DNA of 64,000 nt from Pantoea sp. Cy-639 (GCF_011752525.1 NZ_VWXI01000007.1:1-64000), one strand, 5' to 3'; positions 19,165 through 28,474 are shown, counted from the stretch's first letter. Notes: generated by a model not told the origin, from the letters alone. Made by a program: numbers and translations.

Positions 19165-20223
19165 ATGAACCACGTCACCCCGGGCGCACAGATGAAAGTG
19201 CGCGGCATCCACAAACGCTTCGGCGCCTTCACCGCGCTCAACGACGTGTCCCTGGACATCGCCGCCGGCGAGCTGGTGTGCCTGCTCGGCCCCTCCGGTT
19301 GCGGCAAGACCACCTTGCTGCGTTGCATCGCCGGCCTCGAGCGCCAGGACCGCGGCACCCTGTACATCGGCGACCGCGACATCTCCGATCTGCCACCCCA
19401 GGCCCGTGACTACGGCATCCTGTTCCAGTCCTACGCGCTGTTCCCCAACCTTACCGTCGAAGCCAACATCGCCTATGGCCTGACCGGTGGCAACCGTGAG
19501 GCCGCTCGTCAGCGGGTGGGCGAAATGCTCGAGCTGGTGGGCCTGTCGGGCAGCGAGAAGAAGTATCCCGGCCAGCTCTCCGGCGGTCAGCAGCAGCGTG
19601 TGGCCCTGGCACGCGCCCTGGCGCCATCGCCCTCGTTGCTGCTGCTCGACGAGCCGATGTCGGCGCTCGACGCCCGCGTGCGCGAGCACCTGTGCACCGA
19701 GCTGCGCCAACTGCAACGCCAGCTGGGCATCACCACGCTGATGGTCACCCACAACCAGGACGAAGCCATGCTGATGGCCGACCGCATCGCCGTGATGAAC
19801 AACGGCCAGGTCGAGCAGTACGCCACGCCCCAGGAAATCTACGACCAACCGGCCACGCCGTTCGTCGCCGAATTCGTCGGCCAGGGCAACTGGCTGCCGT
19901 TCCAGCGCAGCGGCGACAGCCATGCCCAGGTCGGCGGCATGAACATGCGCCTGGCCGCCAACGCCGGGCAGGCCCGCAGTGGCCGGCTGTTCTGTCGCCC
20001 GGAGGCGATCACCGTCAACCCGGTGGTACACGAGGAAAACCTGTTCCCGGCCAAGGTCCGCGAGATCACCTTCCTCGGCAATCGTTGCCGCATGAGCTTC
20101 GAGTTCCAGGCCTTGCCGGGCCATGCGCTGCTCGCCGAACTGGCGCCGGAAGCCATGCCGCGGCTGGGCTCGCAGGACATCTGGGTGGCCCTGCCGCCGC
20201 AGAGCCTGCAGGTGTTTGCCTGA
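19165..20223 (+). CDS. 2-aminoethylphosphonate ABC transporter, ATP-binding subunit (PhnT2/AepV-like)
   Basis: A 352-aa ABC ATPase of the spermidine/iron/phosphonate importer class. Walker A is GPSGCGKTTLL (about residue 44), the signature is LSGGQQQRVALARAL, Walker B is LLLLDEPMSALD, and the switch His is in MVTHNQDEA. A C-terminal TOBE-like regulatory domain of about 110 residues follows. Its stop is one base away from the permease ATG. The assignment to aminoethylphosphonate rests on the set of neighbours: LysR, fused permease, binding protein and HD oxygenase. Confidence 0.85.
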   Translation: MNHVTPGAQMKVRGIHKRFGAFTALNDVSLDIAAGELVCLLGPSGCGKTTLLRCIAGLERQDRGTLYIGDRDISDLPPQARDYGILFQSYALFPNLTVEANIAYGLTGGNREAARQRVGEMLELVGLSGSEKKYPGQLSGGQQQRVALARALAPSPSLLLLDEPMSALDARVREHLCTELRQLQRQLGITTLMVTHNQDEAMLMADRIAVMNNGQVEQYATPQEIYDQPATPFVAEFVGQGNWLPFQRSGDSHAQVGGMNMRLAANAGQARSGRLFCRPEAITVNPVVHEENLFPAKVREITFLGNRCRMSFEFQALPGHALLAELAPEAMPRLGSQDIWVALPPQSLQVFA

Positions 20224-20224
20224 G

Positions 20225-21949
20225 ATGGCCGCGTCCATGACCCAGCCGCTCATCCATGCCAAGGCGGCGCCACGCACCGGCGTCGCCCTGGGTGACCGCC
20301 TGTTCGTCGTCGGCGGCAAGGGATTGCTGTTGGCCCTGCTGGTGCTGGCGGTGCTGATGCCGCTGCTGGCGATCTTCTGGAAGGGCTTCAGTGGCGAGGC
20401 GGGCCAGGGTGGCGGGCTGCTGGCTGCCCGTGAACTGTTCGCCAGCGCGAACTTTCACTGGCTGCTGGGCAACAGCCTGTCGGTGGCCTTCACCGTCGCG
20501 GCCATCGTCGTGCCGCTGGCCTATCTATTCGCCTACGCGCTGCAACGCACGCTGATTCCGGCCAAGGGCGTGTGGCGTGGCATCTCGCTGCTGCCGCTGC
20601 TGGCGCCGTCGATGCTGCCGGCCATCGCCCTGGTCTATCTGTTTGGCAACCAGGGCCTGCTGCGCGGGCTGTTCAGCGACAACATCTACGGTTTCTGGGG
20701 CATTGTCCTTGGCGAAGCCATCTACACCTTTCCCCATGCCCTGATGATCCTGCTGTCCGCCCTGTCGCTGGCCGATGCGCGGCTGTTCGACGCCGCGTCG
20801 AGCATGGGTGCAGGTCCGGCCCGGGCGTTCTTCAGCATCACCTGGCCGGCCACGCGCCAGGCGGTGTTCGCCGCCTTCTGCCTGGTGTTCACCCTGACCA
20901 TCACCGACTTCGGCGTGCCGGTGGTGGTGGGTGGCGATTACCAGGTGCTGGCGCTGGAAGCCTACAAGGCTGTGGTCGGCCAGCAACAGTTCGGCCGTGG
21001 CGCGCTGATCGGCATGGTGCTGCTGCTGCCGGCGCTGCTCAGCTTCGGCGTCGACGCCTGGCTGCGCCGGCGCCAGGGCGAGGCCATGAGTGGCCGTGCC
21101 CAGGTGTTCGAGCCAAAGCCGTCGAAGCTGCGCGACGCTTGCTTCCTGGCCATCGTGCTGCTGGTATGCGCGGCGCTGCTGGTGGTGATCGGCATGGCGG
21201 TGTACTCGTCGCTGGTCAAGTTCTGGCCCTACAACCTGTCGCTGTCGCTCAAGCACTACATGTTCGACGACACCGCCGGCGGCGGCTGGCTGGCCTATCG
21301 CAACAGCGTGACCATGGCCCTGTGCACCGCCTTGATCGGCAGCGTGGTGATCTTCACCGGCGCCTACCTGATGGAGAAGACCCAAGGCCAGCGCCTGCTC
21401 AACCAACTGCTGCGCCTGCTCAGCTTCATCCCCATGGCGGTGCCTGGCCTGGTGCTGGGCCTGGGCTACGTGTTCTTCTTCAACCTGGCCGGCAACCCGC
21501 TGCACGTGTTCTACGGCAGCATGGCGCTGCTGGTGGTGTGCACCATCGCCCACTACCTGACCACCGCGCAGATGACCGCCACCACCGCCCTGCGCCAGCT
21601 CGACGGCGAGTTCGAAGCCGCCGCGCTGTCGCTCAAGGCGCAGCTGTACAAGCACTTCATGCGCGTCACCGTGCCGATCTGCCTGCCGGCGCTGCTGGAC
21701 ATCATCCGCTACCTGTTCGTCTCGGCGATGACCACGGTGTCGGCGGCGATCTTCCTGTACAGCCCCGACACCATCCTTGCCGCCGTCGCCGTGCTGAACA
21801 TGGACGACGCCGGCAACGTCGGCGGCGCCGCCGCCATGTCCACCCTGATCCTTTTGACCAGCGCTGCCGCCTCCCTGCTGTTGGCCGGCGCCTCCCGCGG
21901 CCTGCTGCGCCGTTCCCAGGCCTGGCGCCAGCGCGCGCCTGGCCACTGA
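20225..21949 (+). CDS. 2-aminoethylphosphonate ABC transporter, double permease (PhnU2/AepW-like)
   Basis: A 574-aa membrane protein made of two fused binding-protein-dependent permease domains, giving about 12 transmembrane helices. Each half has a coupling EAA-like loop: DAASSMGAGPARAFFSITWP at about residue 190, and EAAALSLKAQLYKHFMRVTVP at about 465. The start at 20225 (MAASMTQPL) was chosen because it lies directly after the ATPase stop; the ATG at 20237 is an alternative. Fused permeases of this type serve Fe(III) and phosphonate importers. Here the neighbours favour phosphonate. Confidence 0.85.
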   Translation: MAASMTQPLIHAKAAPRTGVALGDRLFVVGGKGLLLALLVLAVLMPLLAIFWKGFSGEAGQGGGLLAARELFASANFHWLLGNSLSVAFTVAAIVVPLAYLFAYALQRTLIPAKGVWRGISLLPLLAPSMLPAIALVYLFGNQGLLRGLFSDNIYGFWGIVLGEAIYTFPHALMILLSALSLADARLFDAASSMGAGPARAFFSITWPATRQAVFAAFCLVFTLTITDFGVPVVVGGDYQVLALEAYKAVVGQQQFGRGALIGMVLLLPALLSFGVDAWLRRRQGEAMSGRAQVFEPKPSKLRDACFLAIVLLVCAALLVVIGMAVYSSLVKFWPYNLSLSLKHYMFDDTAGGGWLAYRNSVTMALCTALIGSVVIFTGAYLMEKTQGQRLLNQLLRLLSFIPMAVPGLVLGLGYVFFFNLAGNPLHVFYGSMALLVVCTIAHYLTTAQMTATTALRQLDGEFEAAALSLKAQLYKHFMRVTVPICLPALLDIIRYLFVSAMTTVSAAIFLYSPDTILAAVAVLNMDDAGNVGGAAAMSTLILLTSAAASLLLAGASRGLLRRSQAWRQRAPGH

Positions 21950-21979
21950 CCGACTGCCCATACCCATAGGAAACGCACC

Positions 21980-23002
21980 ATGTTCAAGCCTCTCGCTCTT
22001 GCCGCTGCCGTATCCGCCGTATTCACCCTGCAGGCTTCGGCCGCCACCCAGCTGACCGTCTACACCGCGCTGGAGGCCGAGCAGCTCAAGAGCTACAAGC
22101 AAGCCTTCGAGAAGGCCAACCCGGACATCGAGATCAAGTGGGTGCGCGACTCCACCGGCATCATCACCGCCAAGCTGCTGGCCGAGAAAGAGCGCCCGCA
22201 GGCTGACGCGGTGTGGGGCCTGGCGGCTTCCAGCCTGGCCATCCTCGACCAGAACGGCATGCTTGAAGCCTATGCACCGAAGGACCTGGGCAAGATCTCG
22301 GCGAACTACCGCGACGCGGCCAACCCGCCAGCCTGGGTGGGCATGGACGTGTGGGCCGCGACCATCTGCTTCAACACCGTGGAGGCCGAGAAACAGGGCC
22401 TGAGCAAGCCGGTGAGCTGGCAGGACCTGACCAAGCCTGAATACAAAGGCAAGATCGTCATGCCCAACCCGGCCTCGTCCGGTACCGGTTTCCTCGACGT
22501 GAGCGCCTGGCTGCAGACTTTCGGCGAACCTCAGGGCTGGGCCTACATGGACGCGTTGCACCAGAACATCGGCCAGTACGTCCACTCCGGCTCCAAGCCG
22601 TGCAAGCTGGCGGCAGCCGGCGAGTTCCCGATCGGTATCTCGTTCGAGTACCCGGCGGTGCAACTCAAGCGCCAGGGTGCGCCGCTGGACATCGTCCTGC
22701 CCAAGGAAGGCCTGGGTTGGGAGATCGAGGCCACCGCCGTGATCAAAGGCTCGCCGAAGGCCGATGCGGCCAAGCGCCTGGCCGACTTCTCGGCCAGCCC
22801 GGCGGCGATGGAGTTGTACAAGGAGAACTTCGCCGTGCTCGCCGCGCCGGGGATCGCCAAGCCGCAGACCGAACTGCCGGCCGACTACGAGCAGCGCCTG
22901 ATCAAGAACGACTTCGCCTGGGCCTCGAAGAACCGCGACCAGATCCTGAGCGAGTGGCGCAAGCGCTATGACGGCAAGTCGGAGAAAGTCGCGCAGCAGT
23001 AA
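21980..23002 (+). CDS. 2-aminoethylphosphonate-binding periplasmic protein (PhnS2/AepX-like)
   Basis: A 340-aa extracellular solute-binding protein with a signal peptide (FKPLALAAAVSAVFTLQASA, cleavage probably after residue 22). The mature part has the family-1-like fold: LTVYTALEAEQLKSY, WVRDSTGIITAKLLAEK, MPNPASSGTG and ISFEYPAV. It follows the permease by 30 nt and completes the importer. Similar proteins bind 2-aminoethylphosphonate, but iron or other anion binding cannot be excluded from sequence alone. Confidence 0.85.
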   Translation: MFKPLALAAAVSAVFTLQASAATQLTVYTALEAEQLKSYKQAFEKANPDIEIKWVRDSTGIITAKLLAEKERPQADAVWGLAASSLAILDQNGMLEAYAPKDLGKISANYRDAANPPAWVGMDVWAATICFNTVEAEKQGLSKPVSWQDLTKPEYKGKIVMPNPASSGTGFLDVSAWLQTFGEPQGWAYMDALHQNIGQYVHSGSKPCKLAAAGEFPIGISFEYPAVQLKRQGAPLDIVLPKEGLGWEIEATAVIKGSPKADAAKRLADFSASPAAMELYKENFAVLAAPGIAKPQTELPADYEQRLIKNDFAWASKNRDQILSEWRKRYDGKSEKVAQQ

Positions 23003-23053
23003 CAGCGGCGAGGCCTTTGGCCTCACTCGCGGCACAAGGATTGCGCTGTACCT

Positions 23054-23096
23054 GTAGGAGCAGCCTTGTGTCGCGATGGGCCGAAAAGCGGCTCCC
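23054..23096. repeat. Short interspersed repeat with hairpin (GCCTTGTGTCGC family)
   Basis: GGAGC and GCTCC arms bracket a segment with the core GCCTTGTGTCGC. The same 12-nt core appears at about 29803-29814. It lies in the gap between the phosphonate-binding protein and the HD gene. Confidence 0.5.
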
Positions 23097-23124
23097 TTGG
23101 CCATCGAACCTGTGGAGATTTTCA

Positions 23125-23670
23125 ATGACGACCCGCGAGCAGCGCATCGAGCAGATCTTCGCTCTCTACGAACGCCACGGCAGCGCCGACTACATCGGCG
23201 AAGCCATCACCCAGCGCGAGCACATGTCCCAGGCCGCCCAACTGGCCATGGCCGAAGGCTTTGACGACGAAGTGATCCTCGCGGCGTTCTTCCACGACAT
23301 CGGCCACTTGTGCGAGGGCGAGGACATGGGCGGCTATGGCGTGGTCAGCCATGAACGCATCGGCGCCGACTACCTGCGCCGTTGTGGCTTTGGCGAGCGC
23401 ATGGCGCGGCTGGTGCAGTACCACGTCGAGGCCAAGCGCTACCTCACCCTGCGCCAGCCGGGGTATTACCAGCGGTTGAGCGAGGCGAGCCGGCGGACCC
23501 TGGGCTATCAGGGCGGGCTGATGGATGACACCGAGGCCGATGCGTTCGAGCGCGATCCATTGTTCGCCATCAGCCTGCGCATGCGTGAGTGGGATGAGCA
23601 GGCCAAGGAGGTCGGGGTGGCGCTGGTCGATCTCGGGGTATTGAAGCGCAAAGCGCTGGCGTTGCTGTGA
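23125..23670 (+). CDS. PhnZ-like HD-domain oxygenase associated with phosphonate degradation
   Basis: A 181-aa HD-fold protein. Likely diiron ligands are His33, His57-Asp58 (FFHDIGHLC), His61, His76 and His100. Tyr23-X-X-Glu26 precedes the first ligand, the same spacing as the substrate-gating Tyr24/Glu27 of PhnZ, which cleaves the C-P bond of 2-amino-1-hydroxyethylphosphonate with O2. That, and its place behind a phosphonate importer, supports an oxidative C-P cleavage role rather than phosphohydrolysis. The usual partner dioxygenase PhnY is not in the window. The gap of 122 nt from the binding protein contains a repeat, so co-transcription is likely but not certain. Confidence 0.78.
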   Translation: MTTREQRIEQIFALYERHGSADYIGEAITQREHMSQAAQLAMAEGFDDEVILAAFFHDIGHLCEGEDMGGYGVVSHERIGADYLRRCGFGERMARLVQYHVEAKRYLTLRQPGYYQRLSEASRRTLGYQGGLMDDTEADAFERDPLFAISLRMREWDEQAKEVGVALVDLGVLKRKALALL

Positions 23671-23678
23671 TGGCCTCC

Positions 23679-23702
23679 TCGCGGGGCAAGCCCGCTCCCA
23701 CG
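23679..23702. repeat. Single REP unit
   Basis: It matches the left arm of the pair at 5706-5731 apart from its first base, and lies between the convergent HD gene and the DUF3482 gene. Confidence 0.8.
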
Positions 23703-23727
23703 CCGGATCATTGTCCTGCGTCAGGCC

Positions 23728-25092
23728 TCAAAGATCGTTCACCAGTGTTTCCAGCTGTTCCTGGCGCTCTGCCTGGTTCACCTTGGCCCCGGGATTGAGC
23801 GTCGACCACTGTGGATGCGCGCGTGCCTTGCGCAGGGCCTCCGGCAGCTTGCCCTCGCGCCAGGCCTTCTCGTCAGGTGCTTGCAGGCGGATGCTGTCCT
23901 GCGCCGCGTGCCCGCGGCCTTCCAACGCCACCATCAACTGTTGCTGACGCAGCGCCAACAGGCGCAGAACCGTGTCGTCCACGGTCAGCTCGCGCTGACC
24001 CTTGAGCTTGCCCATCAGGCGCGATCCATAATTGCGCGCGGTCTGTAGCGCGCCGCCGGCAATCGCCCCGGCCAGGGCGGCGGCGCCCAGGGTCAGGCCA
24101 CCCACCAGCAGATCGACGCCCGCACCCGCCGCAGCCCCCGCCGCGACGCCGCCGCCCAGGCGCACGCCCAGCAGCTTCAAGGTCTCGGGGTTGAACAGGT
24201 CATCGCCCCAGCGTCCATCGAGCAAGGGCAGTTCACCGGCGTTGGCATCCTCGCGGCGGAAGGCATAGAGCTTGAGCAGTGCCTCGACGCAGCGTTGCTC
24301 GCGCTGGCGCACATCGTGGCGCAGGGCCTCGATGGCGTGGGCCTCGGCCGCAGGTTCGGCTTCGACCCCGCGTCGGCAGGCCGCGCAGTCGAGCAGCAGT
24401 TCGGCGATCAGGCGCTTGCCGCTGCGCCGGCGAGCCAGGCGCTGGGCCTGCTGGTCGTCGATCAGCCGGCGCAGCGCCGGGCCGGCATCCTCCAGCAGCA
24501 GCGCCAGGCTTTCATAGAGGCGGCGTTCGCCATCCTCGGGCGGCGCCACGCTGTCGAAGCGCACCAGTGCGTGCAGGCCCAGGCGAGCCAGGGCCTCGCG
24601 CCACTCCGGCTCGCGGTGTTGCGGGCTGGCGACGAAGTTGAGCACCGGCAGCAGGGGCTTGCCGCAGCCGGCCAGGATCTCCAGTTCGTCGCGGTACTTG
24701 GCCAGCACCGGCTCGCGGGCGTCGATCACATAGAGGCCGGCGTTGCTCGCCAGCAGCTGGCGCAACACCTTGGCCTCCTGCTCGAAACGCTGGCGCGCTT
24801 CGCTGCCCTGGAGAAAGCGCTCCAGGCGGGCCGGGCCGTCCAGGCGCTCGCCCGGTCGCTCCAGGCGTTCGAGATAGTCGAGCAGGGCGATGGCGTCTTC
24901 CAGGCCGGGTGTGTCGTACAGCTCCAGCAACGGCTCGCCGTCCACCGACAGGCGCGCGCCTTCGACATGGCGGGTGGTGCTGGGGCGGTGCGAGACTTCG
25001 CCGAAGCCGACATCGCGGGTCAGGGTCCGCAGCAGCGAGGTCTTGCCGACGTTGGTGTGGCCGACCACCGCCAGTTTCAGTGGCTCAGTCAT
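23728..25092 (-). CDS. DUF3482-type GTPase, membrane-associated
   Basis: A 454-aa TRAFAC-class GTPase of unknown role. The G1 motif GHTNVGKTS is at residues 11-19, a threonine-rich switch I (PSTTRHVEG) follows, and G3 is DTPGLED near residue 60. A likely G4 region is the PVLNFVAS segment near 150. The middle is helical and charged. The C-terminal third holds a glycine/alanine-rich hydrophobic stretch (GGGVAAGAAAGAGVDLLVGG), suggesting membrane insertion. Its start overlaps the end of the DUF2868 gene by 8 nt, so the two proteins are probably made together. It may be a membrane-remodelling or signalling GTPase, but nothing is proven. Confidence 0.78.
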   Translation of the reverse strand: MTEPLKLAVVGHTNVGKTSLLRTLTRDVGFGEVSHRPSTTRHVEGARLSVDGEPLLELYDTPGLEDAIALLDYLERLERPGERLDGPARLERFLQGSEARQRFEQEAKVLRQLLASNAGLYVIDAREPVLAKYRDELEILAGCGKPLLPVLNFVASPQHREPEWREALARLGLHALVRFDSVAPPEDGERRLYESLALLLEDAGPALRRLIDDQQAQRLARRRSGKRLIAELLLDCAACRRGVEAEPAAEAHAIEALRHDVRQREQRCVEALLKLYAFRREDANAGELPLLDGRWGDDLFNPETLKLLGVRLGGGVAAGAAAGAGVDLLVGGLTLGAAALAGAIAGGALQTARNYGSRLMGKLKGQRELTVDDTVLRLLALRQQQLMVALEGRGHAAQDSIRLQAPDEKAWREGKLPEALRKARAHPQWSTLNPGAKVNQAERQEQLETLVNDL

Positions 25093-26476
25093 GGCCTTGC
25101 TCCAGCCAGGTCAGGGGGAAGGTGTCGGCGTAGGGCAGGCCCAGGCGTTCCAGCGCATCGTGCCAGTCGCCCAGGCGCGCGGCGTCCAGCGCCTCGCCGG
25201 GTTGTGCCTGGAGCAGCCAGATCCGCGTTGCGCCGGCGTTGCGCGCCAGTTCGGCGAGCAGCGCCAGGCTGCCGCGGTCCGGCGAACGGCGTGGGTCGCA
25301 GGCGATGGTCAGGCGTGCCGGGGGAAAGCGGCTGAGTTGTTCCAGCAACTTGTTGCGCGATTCGCGGCTGTCGAGCACGCCGGCATCGGTCACGCCCTTC
25401 GGCAGTGCGGGTGGCCAGGGGCGCTGGTCGTCCAGCTCCAGGCCGACCAGCAGGGCACCGCTGCTGCCGCTTTCCAGCTGGCCGGCCGCGAAGCGTGGCA
25501 GTGCCTCGGGCGCGGCGTCCTGCACGCCGATCCGCTCGCTGCGTGGCATCAGGGCCTCGCGCAGTTGGGCATAGCCAGGCAGGTTGAGGTCCAGCGCCAG
25601 GCGGCCGCGTCCCAGGCGCCAGCGCCACAGGCACACTGCCGCCAGGCCCAGGCGTGGCAGCAGTCCGTATGCCAGCACCACGCCCAGCAGCCAGTTGGCC
25701 CAGGCCTGGCGGGCCAGGTCCAGGGCCGGCAAGGTGTCGCCGCTGGCACGGATCATCGCCTCGTCCGGCACACTGAAACCCAGCAGCGAGGGCAGGGCGC
25801 CGAGGGTCTGGGTGAGGGTGATGAAGGGTTCGGCGGCGAGCAGGGTGGTTTCCCAGACGAAGCCGTAGCGTCGGGTCGCCAGCAGGGCCAGGAGCATGCC
25901 CAGTGCGCTCAGCATCGCCAGCAGCCACAAACCGTGCACCAGCAGGCCGAGCAGCCAGCGGCCGAGGCGCTGGCGCTGCAGCAGCACCAGCAGCGCCGGG
26001 GCCAGTTGCGCAGCCTTGGCATCGCGGGCGAAGCGTTCGCTCAGCCATAGCCACAAGCGCCCCAGCGCCGCCCCCTGGTCGCCGGCGAAGCAGAAGCCCA
26101 GTGCCCAGCCGATCAGCAGCAGCAGGTTGACCCCGAGCAGGCTGCCCAGGGCCCAGAACACGTTGACCGGGCGCTGGCCGTCACCCAGGGCAGCGATGCC
26201 GAGGCCGGCGCCGCTGAGTCCGGCGAACAGCAGCAGGGCCAGCAGCGCCAGGCGCGCGCCCTGCTTCCAGTGGCGCAGCGCCGTGGTCATGCCGTCGCGC
26301 TCGGCCAGCCACAGGGCGCGGTTTTCGATACGCGTCGCCAGGTCGCCGCCCAGTTGGCGGGCACGGCGGTTGGCCTCCTGGTCTTCCAGGGGCCCGGCGT
26401 GTTCCTCGCGCAGGCGCACCGCTTCGGTGAGCCAGCGCTTGTCGAGTGGCGTCAGTGCGGTCACAAGCTCTTCCAT
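25085..26476 (-). CDS. DUF2868 integral membrane protein, partner of the DUF3482 GTPase
   Basis: A 463-aa protein starting at MEELVTALTPLD. A charged N-terminal region (about 80 residues) is followed by four hydrophobic segments: around 90-115 (LALLALLLFAGLSGAGLG), 125-150 (LLGVNLLLLIGWALGFCF), 180-220 (LLGLLVHGLWLLAMLSALGM) and 275-300. A soluble C-terminal half follows, with a VGLELDDQRPW and RLTIACDPRRSPDRGS region. Function unknown. The overlap with the GTPase gene suggests a membrane platform for it. It is divergent from folA with a 54-nt gap. Confidence 0.75.
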   Translation of the reverse strand: MEELVTALTPLDKRWLTEAVRLREEHAGPLEDQEANRRARQLGGDLATRIENRALWLAERDGMTTALRHWKQGARLALLALLLFAGLSGAGLGIAALGDGQRPVNVFWALGSLLGVNLLLLIGWALGFCFAGDQGAALGRLWLWLSERFARDAKAAQLAPALLVLLQRQRLGRWLLGLLVHGLWLLAMLSALGMLLALLATRRYGFVWETTLLAAEPFITLTQTLGALPSLLGFSVPDEAMIRASGDTLPALDLARQAWANWLLGVVLAYGLLPRLGLAAVCLWRWRLGRGRLALDLNLPGYAQLREALMPRSERIGVQDAAPEALPRFAAGQLESGSSGALLVGLELDDQRPWPPALPKGVTDAGVLDSRESRNKLLEQLSRFPPARLTIACDPRRSPDRGSLALLAELARNAGATRIWLLQAQPGEALDAARLGDWHDALERLGLPYADTFPLTWLEQGHD

Positions 26477-26530
26477 TGCACAGGTCAGGGCGCAAGCATA
26501 ACCCACGTACCCGGTGCTATCCTCGCCGGC

Positions 26531-27046
26531 ATGAATACATCACTCCCCCTCAGCCTGATCGCGGCGCTCGCCGAGAACCGTGTGATCGGCATCGACAACA
26601 CCATGCCCTGGCACCTGCCGGGGGACTTCAAGTACTTCAAGGCCACCACCCTCGGCAAGCCGATCATCATGGGGCGCAAGACCTGGGATTCGCTGGGCCG
26701 GCCGCTGCCGGGGCGCCTGAACATCGTGGTCAGCCGCCAGCCGGGCCTGCAGCTCGAAGGCGCCGAGGTGTTCGCCTCGCTGGAGCAGGCGCTGGTGCGC
26801 GCCGAGCAGTGGGCGCGGGAGCAAGGCGTCGATGAACTGATGCTGATCGGTGGCGCGCAGCTTTACGGGCAGGCGCTGGAGAAGGGGCTGGTGAGCCGGA
26901 TGTACCTGACCCGGGTGGAGCTGTCGCCCGAGGGCGATGCCTGGTTCCCCGCGTTCGACAAGGGGCAGTGGACGCTGGCTTCGAGCGTTGCCCAGGCCGA
27001 GGAAGGCAAGCCTGGGTATCACTTCGAGGTGTGGGACAAGGCTTGA
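26531..27046 (+). CDS. folA: Dihydrofolate reductase
   Basis: It reduces dihydrofolate to tetrahydrofolate with NADPH, closing the cycle opened by ThyA. The 171-aa product starts at MNTSLPLSLIAALAENRVIG; in-frame upstream codons belong to the antisense of the DUF2868 gene. Hallmarks are NTMPWHLPGDFKYFK (catalytic acidic residue and Trp), IMGRKTWDSLGRPLPGR, and GGAQLYGQAL (cofactor loop), with YLTRVEL near the end. It is convergent with the cystine symporter gene, separated by a strong hairpin. Confidence 0.96.
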   Translation: MNTSLPLSLIAALAENRVIGIDNTMPWHLPGDFKYFKATTLGKPIIMGRKTWDSLGRPLPGRLNIVVSRQPGLQLEGAEVFASLEQALVRAEQWAREQGVDELMLIGGAQLYGQALEKGLVSRMYLTRVELSPEGDAWFPAFDKGQWTLASSVAQAEEGKPGYHFEVWDKA

Positions 27047-27052
27047 GATGGC

Positions 27053-27075
27053 CCGGGGCTGCAAAGCAGCCCCGG
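27053..27075. terminator. Bidirectional hairpin between folA and the cystine symporter
   Basis: A perfect 10-bp stem (CCGGGGCTGC with GCAGCCCCGG) closes an AAA loop between convergent genes. No U-tract follows, so termination strength is uncertain. Confidence 0.55.
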
Positions 27076-27082
27076 CAAGGTC

Positions 27083-28474
27083 TCAGGAATGACTCAGATG
27101 CGTATGCTCATCCTCGCCCAGCACCTGCTGGTCGGTCTGCTTGAGCAACTGGCTGGTGACCACGCCGGCCGTCATCGACCCGTTCACGTTCAGCGCCGTG
27201 CGGCCCATGTCGATCAGCGGTTCCACCGAGATCAGCAACGCCACCAGCTCCACCGGCAGGCCCATGGCCGGTAGCACGATCAGCGCGGCGAAGGTGGCGC
27301 CGCCGCCGACCCCGGCGACACCCGCCGAGCTCAGGGTGACGATGGCCACCAGGGTGGCGATCCACAGCGGGTCGAAGGTGTCGATGCCCACCGCCGGGGC
27401 GACCATCACTGCCAGCATCGCCGGGTACAGGCCGGCGCAGCCGTTCTGGCCGATGGTGGCGCCGAACGAGGCACTGAAGCTGGCGATCGACTGCGGCACG
27501 CCCAGGCGCCGGGTCTGCGCCTCGATGCTCAGCGGAATGCTGGCGGCGCTGGAGCGGCTGGTGAAGGCGAAGGTCAGCACCGGCCAGACCTTGCGGAAGA
27601 AGCGCAGCGGGCTGACGCCGGTCAGCGCCAGGATCACCCCGTGCACCACGAACATCAGGCCCAGGCCGATGTACGAGACCACCACGAAGCTGCCCAGCTT
27701 GAGGATGTCCTCGAGGTTGGAGCTGGCCACCACCTTGGTCATCAGTGCCAGCACGCCATAGGGGGTGAGCTTCATCACCAGGCGCACCAGGCGCATCACC
27801 CAGGCTTGCAGCACGTCGATGGCCGACAGGGCGCGCTCGCCCTTGTCCTTGTCGTCCTTGATCAGTTGCAGCGCGGCAAGGCCCAGGAACACGGCGAAGA
27901 TCACCACGCTGATGATCGAGGTCGGCTTGGCCCGGGCCAGGTCGCCCACCGGGTTGCTGGGGATGAACGACAGCAGCAGTTGCGGGATGTTGAGGTCGGC
28001 GACCTTGCCTGCGTAGTCGCTGTGGATCGCCTGCATCCGGGCGCTTTCCTGGGCGCCGGCGACCAGGCCCTCGGCGCTGAGGCCGAACAGGTTGGTCAGG
28101 ACGATGCCGATCAGCGCGGCGATGGCGGTGGTCAGCAGCAAGGTACCAATGCTCAGCACGCTGATGCGGCCCAGCGAGGAGGCGTTGTGCAAGCGGGCCA
28201 CGGCACTGAGGATCGAGGCGAAGATCAGTGGCATGACGATCATCTGCAGCAGGCCGACGTAGCCGTTGCCGACCAGGTCGAGCCAGGCGATGGTCGCCTT
28301 GAGCACCGGGTGGCCGGCGCCGTAGAGGGTGTGCAGGACCAGGCCGAAGAGCACGCCGAGCACCAGGCCGAGCAGGACTTTCTTGGCCAGGCTCCAGTCG
28401 GTGCGGCGGGTTTGCGCCAGGCCCAGCAACAAGGCCAGGAACGCCAGCAGGTTGAGTGACAACGGCAGGTTCAT
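27083..28474 (-). CDS. L-cystine/dicarboxylate:cation symporter (TcyP/YdjN-like)
   Basis: A 463-aa sodium/proton-coupled symporter of the DAACS (GltP) family with about eight helices and two re-entrant loops. Landmarks are [20 protein letters not shown], the serine-rich re-entrant motif [12 protein letters not shown], and [19 protein letters not shown]. The N-terminus, the GQNGCAG motif and the length resemble the TcyP/YdjN cystine-uptake branch more than the C4-dicarboxylate DctA branch. It is divergent from pchP across a 244-nt AT-rich region that may hold a regulated promoter. Other amino acids remain possible substrates. Confidence 0.82.
   Translation of the reverse strand: MNLPLSLNLLAFLALLLGLAQTRRTDWSLAKKVLLGLVLGVLFGLVLHTLYGAGHPVLKATIAWLDLVGNGYVGLLQMIVMPLIFASILSAVARLHNASSLGRISVLSIGTLLLTTAIAALIGIVLTNLFGLSAEGLVAGAQESARMQAIHSDYAGKVADLNIPQLLLSFIPSNPVGDLARAKPTSIISVVIFAVFLGLAALQLIKDDKDKGERALSAIDVLQAWVMRLVRLVMKLTPYGVLALMTKVVASSNLEDILKLGSFVVVSYIGLGLMFVVHGVILALTGVSPLRFFRKVWPVLTFAFTSRSSAASIPLSIEAQTRRLGVPQSIASFSASFGATIGQNGCAGLYPAMLAVMVAPAVGIDTFDPLWIATLVAIVTLSSAGVAGVGGGATFAALIVLPAMGLPVELVALLISVEPLIDMGRTALNVNGSMTAGVVTSQLLKQTDQQVLGEDEHTHLSHS

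Noticed and set aside
20525..23125. Very long minus-strand open frame opposite the phosphonate permease and binding protein
   Set aside because: It is a Gln/His/Arg-rich shadow of high-GC codons with no recognisable domain, covering two well-supported genes.
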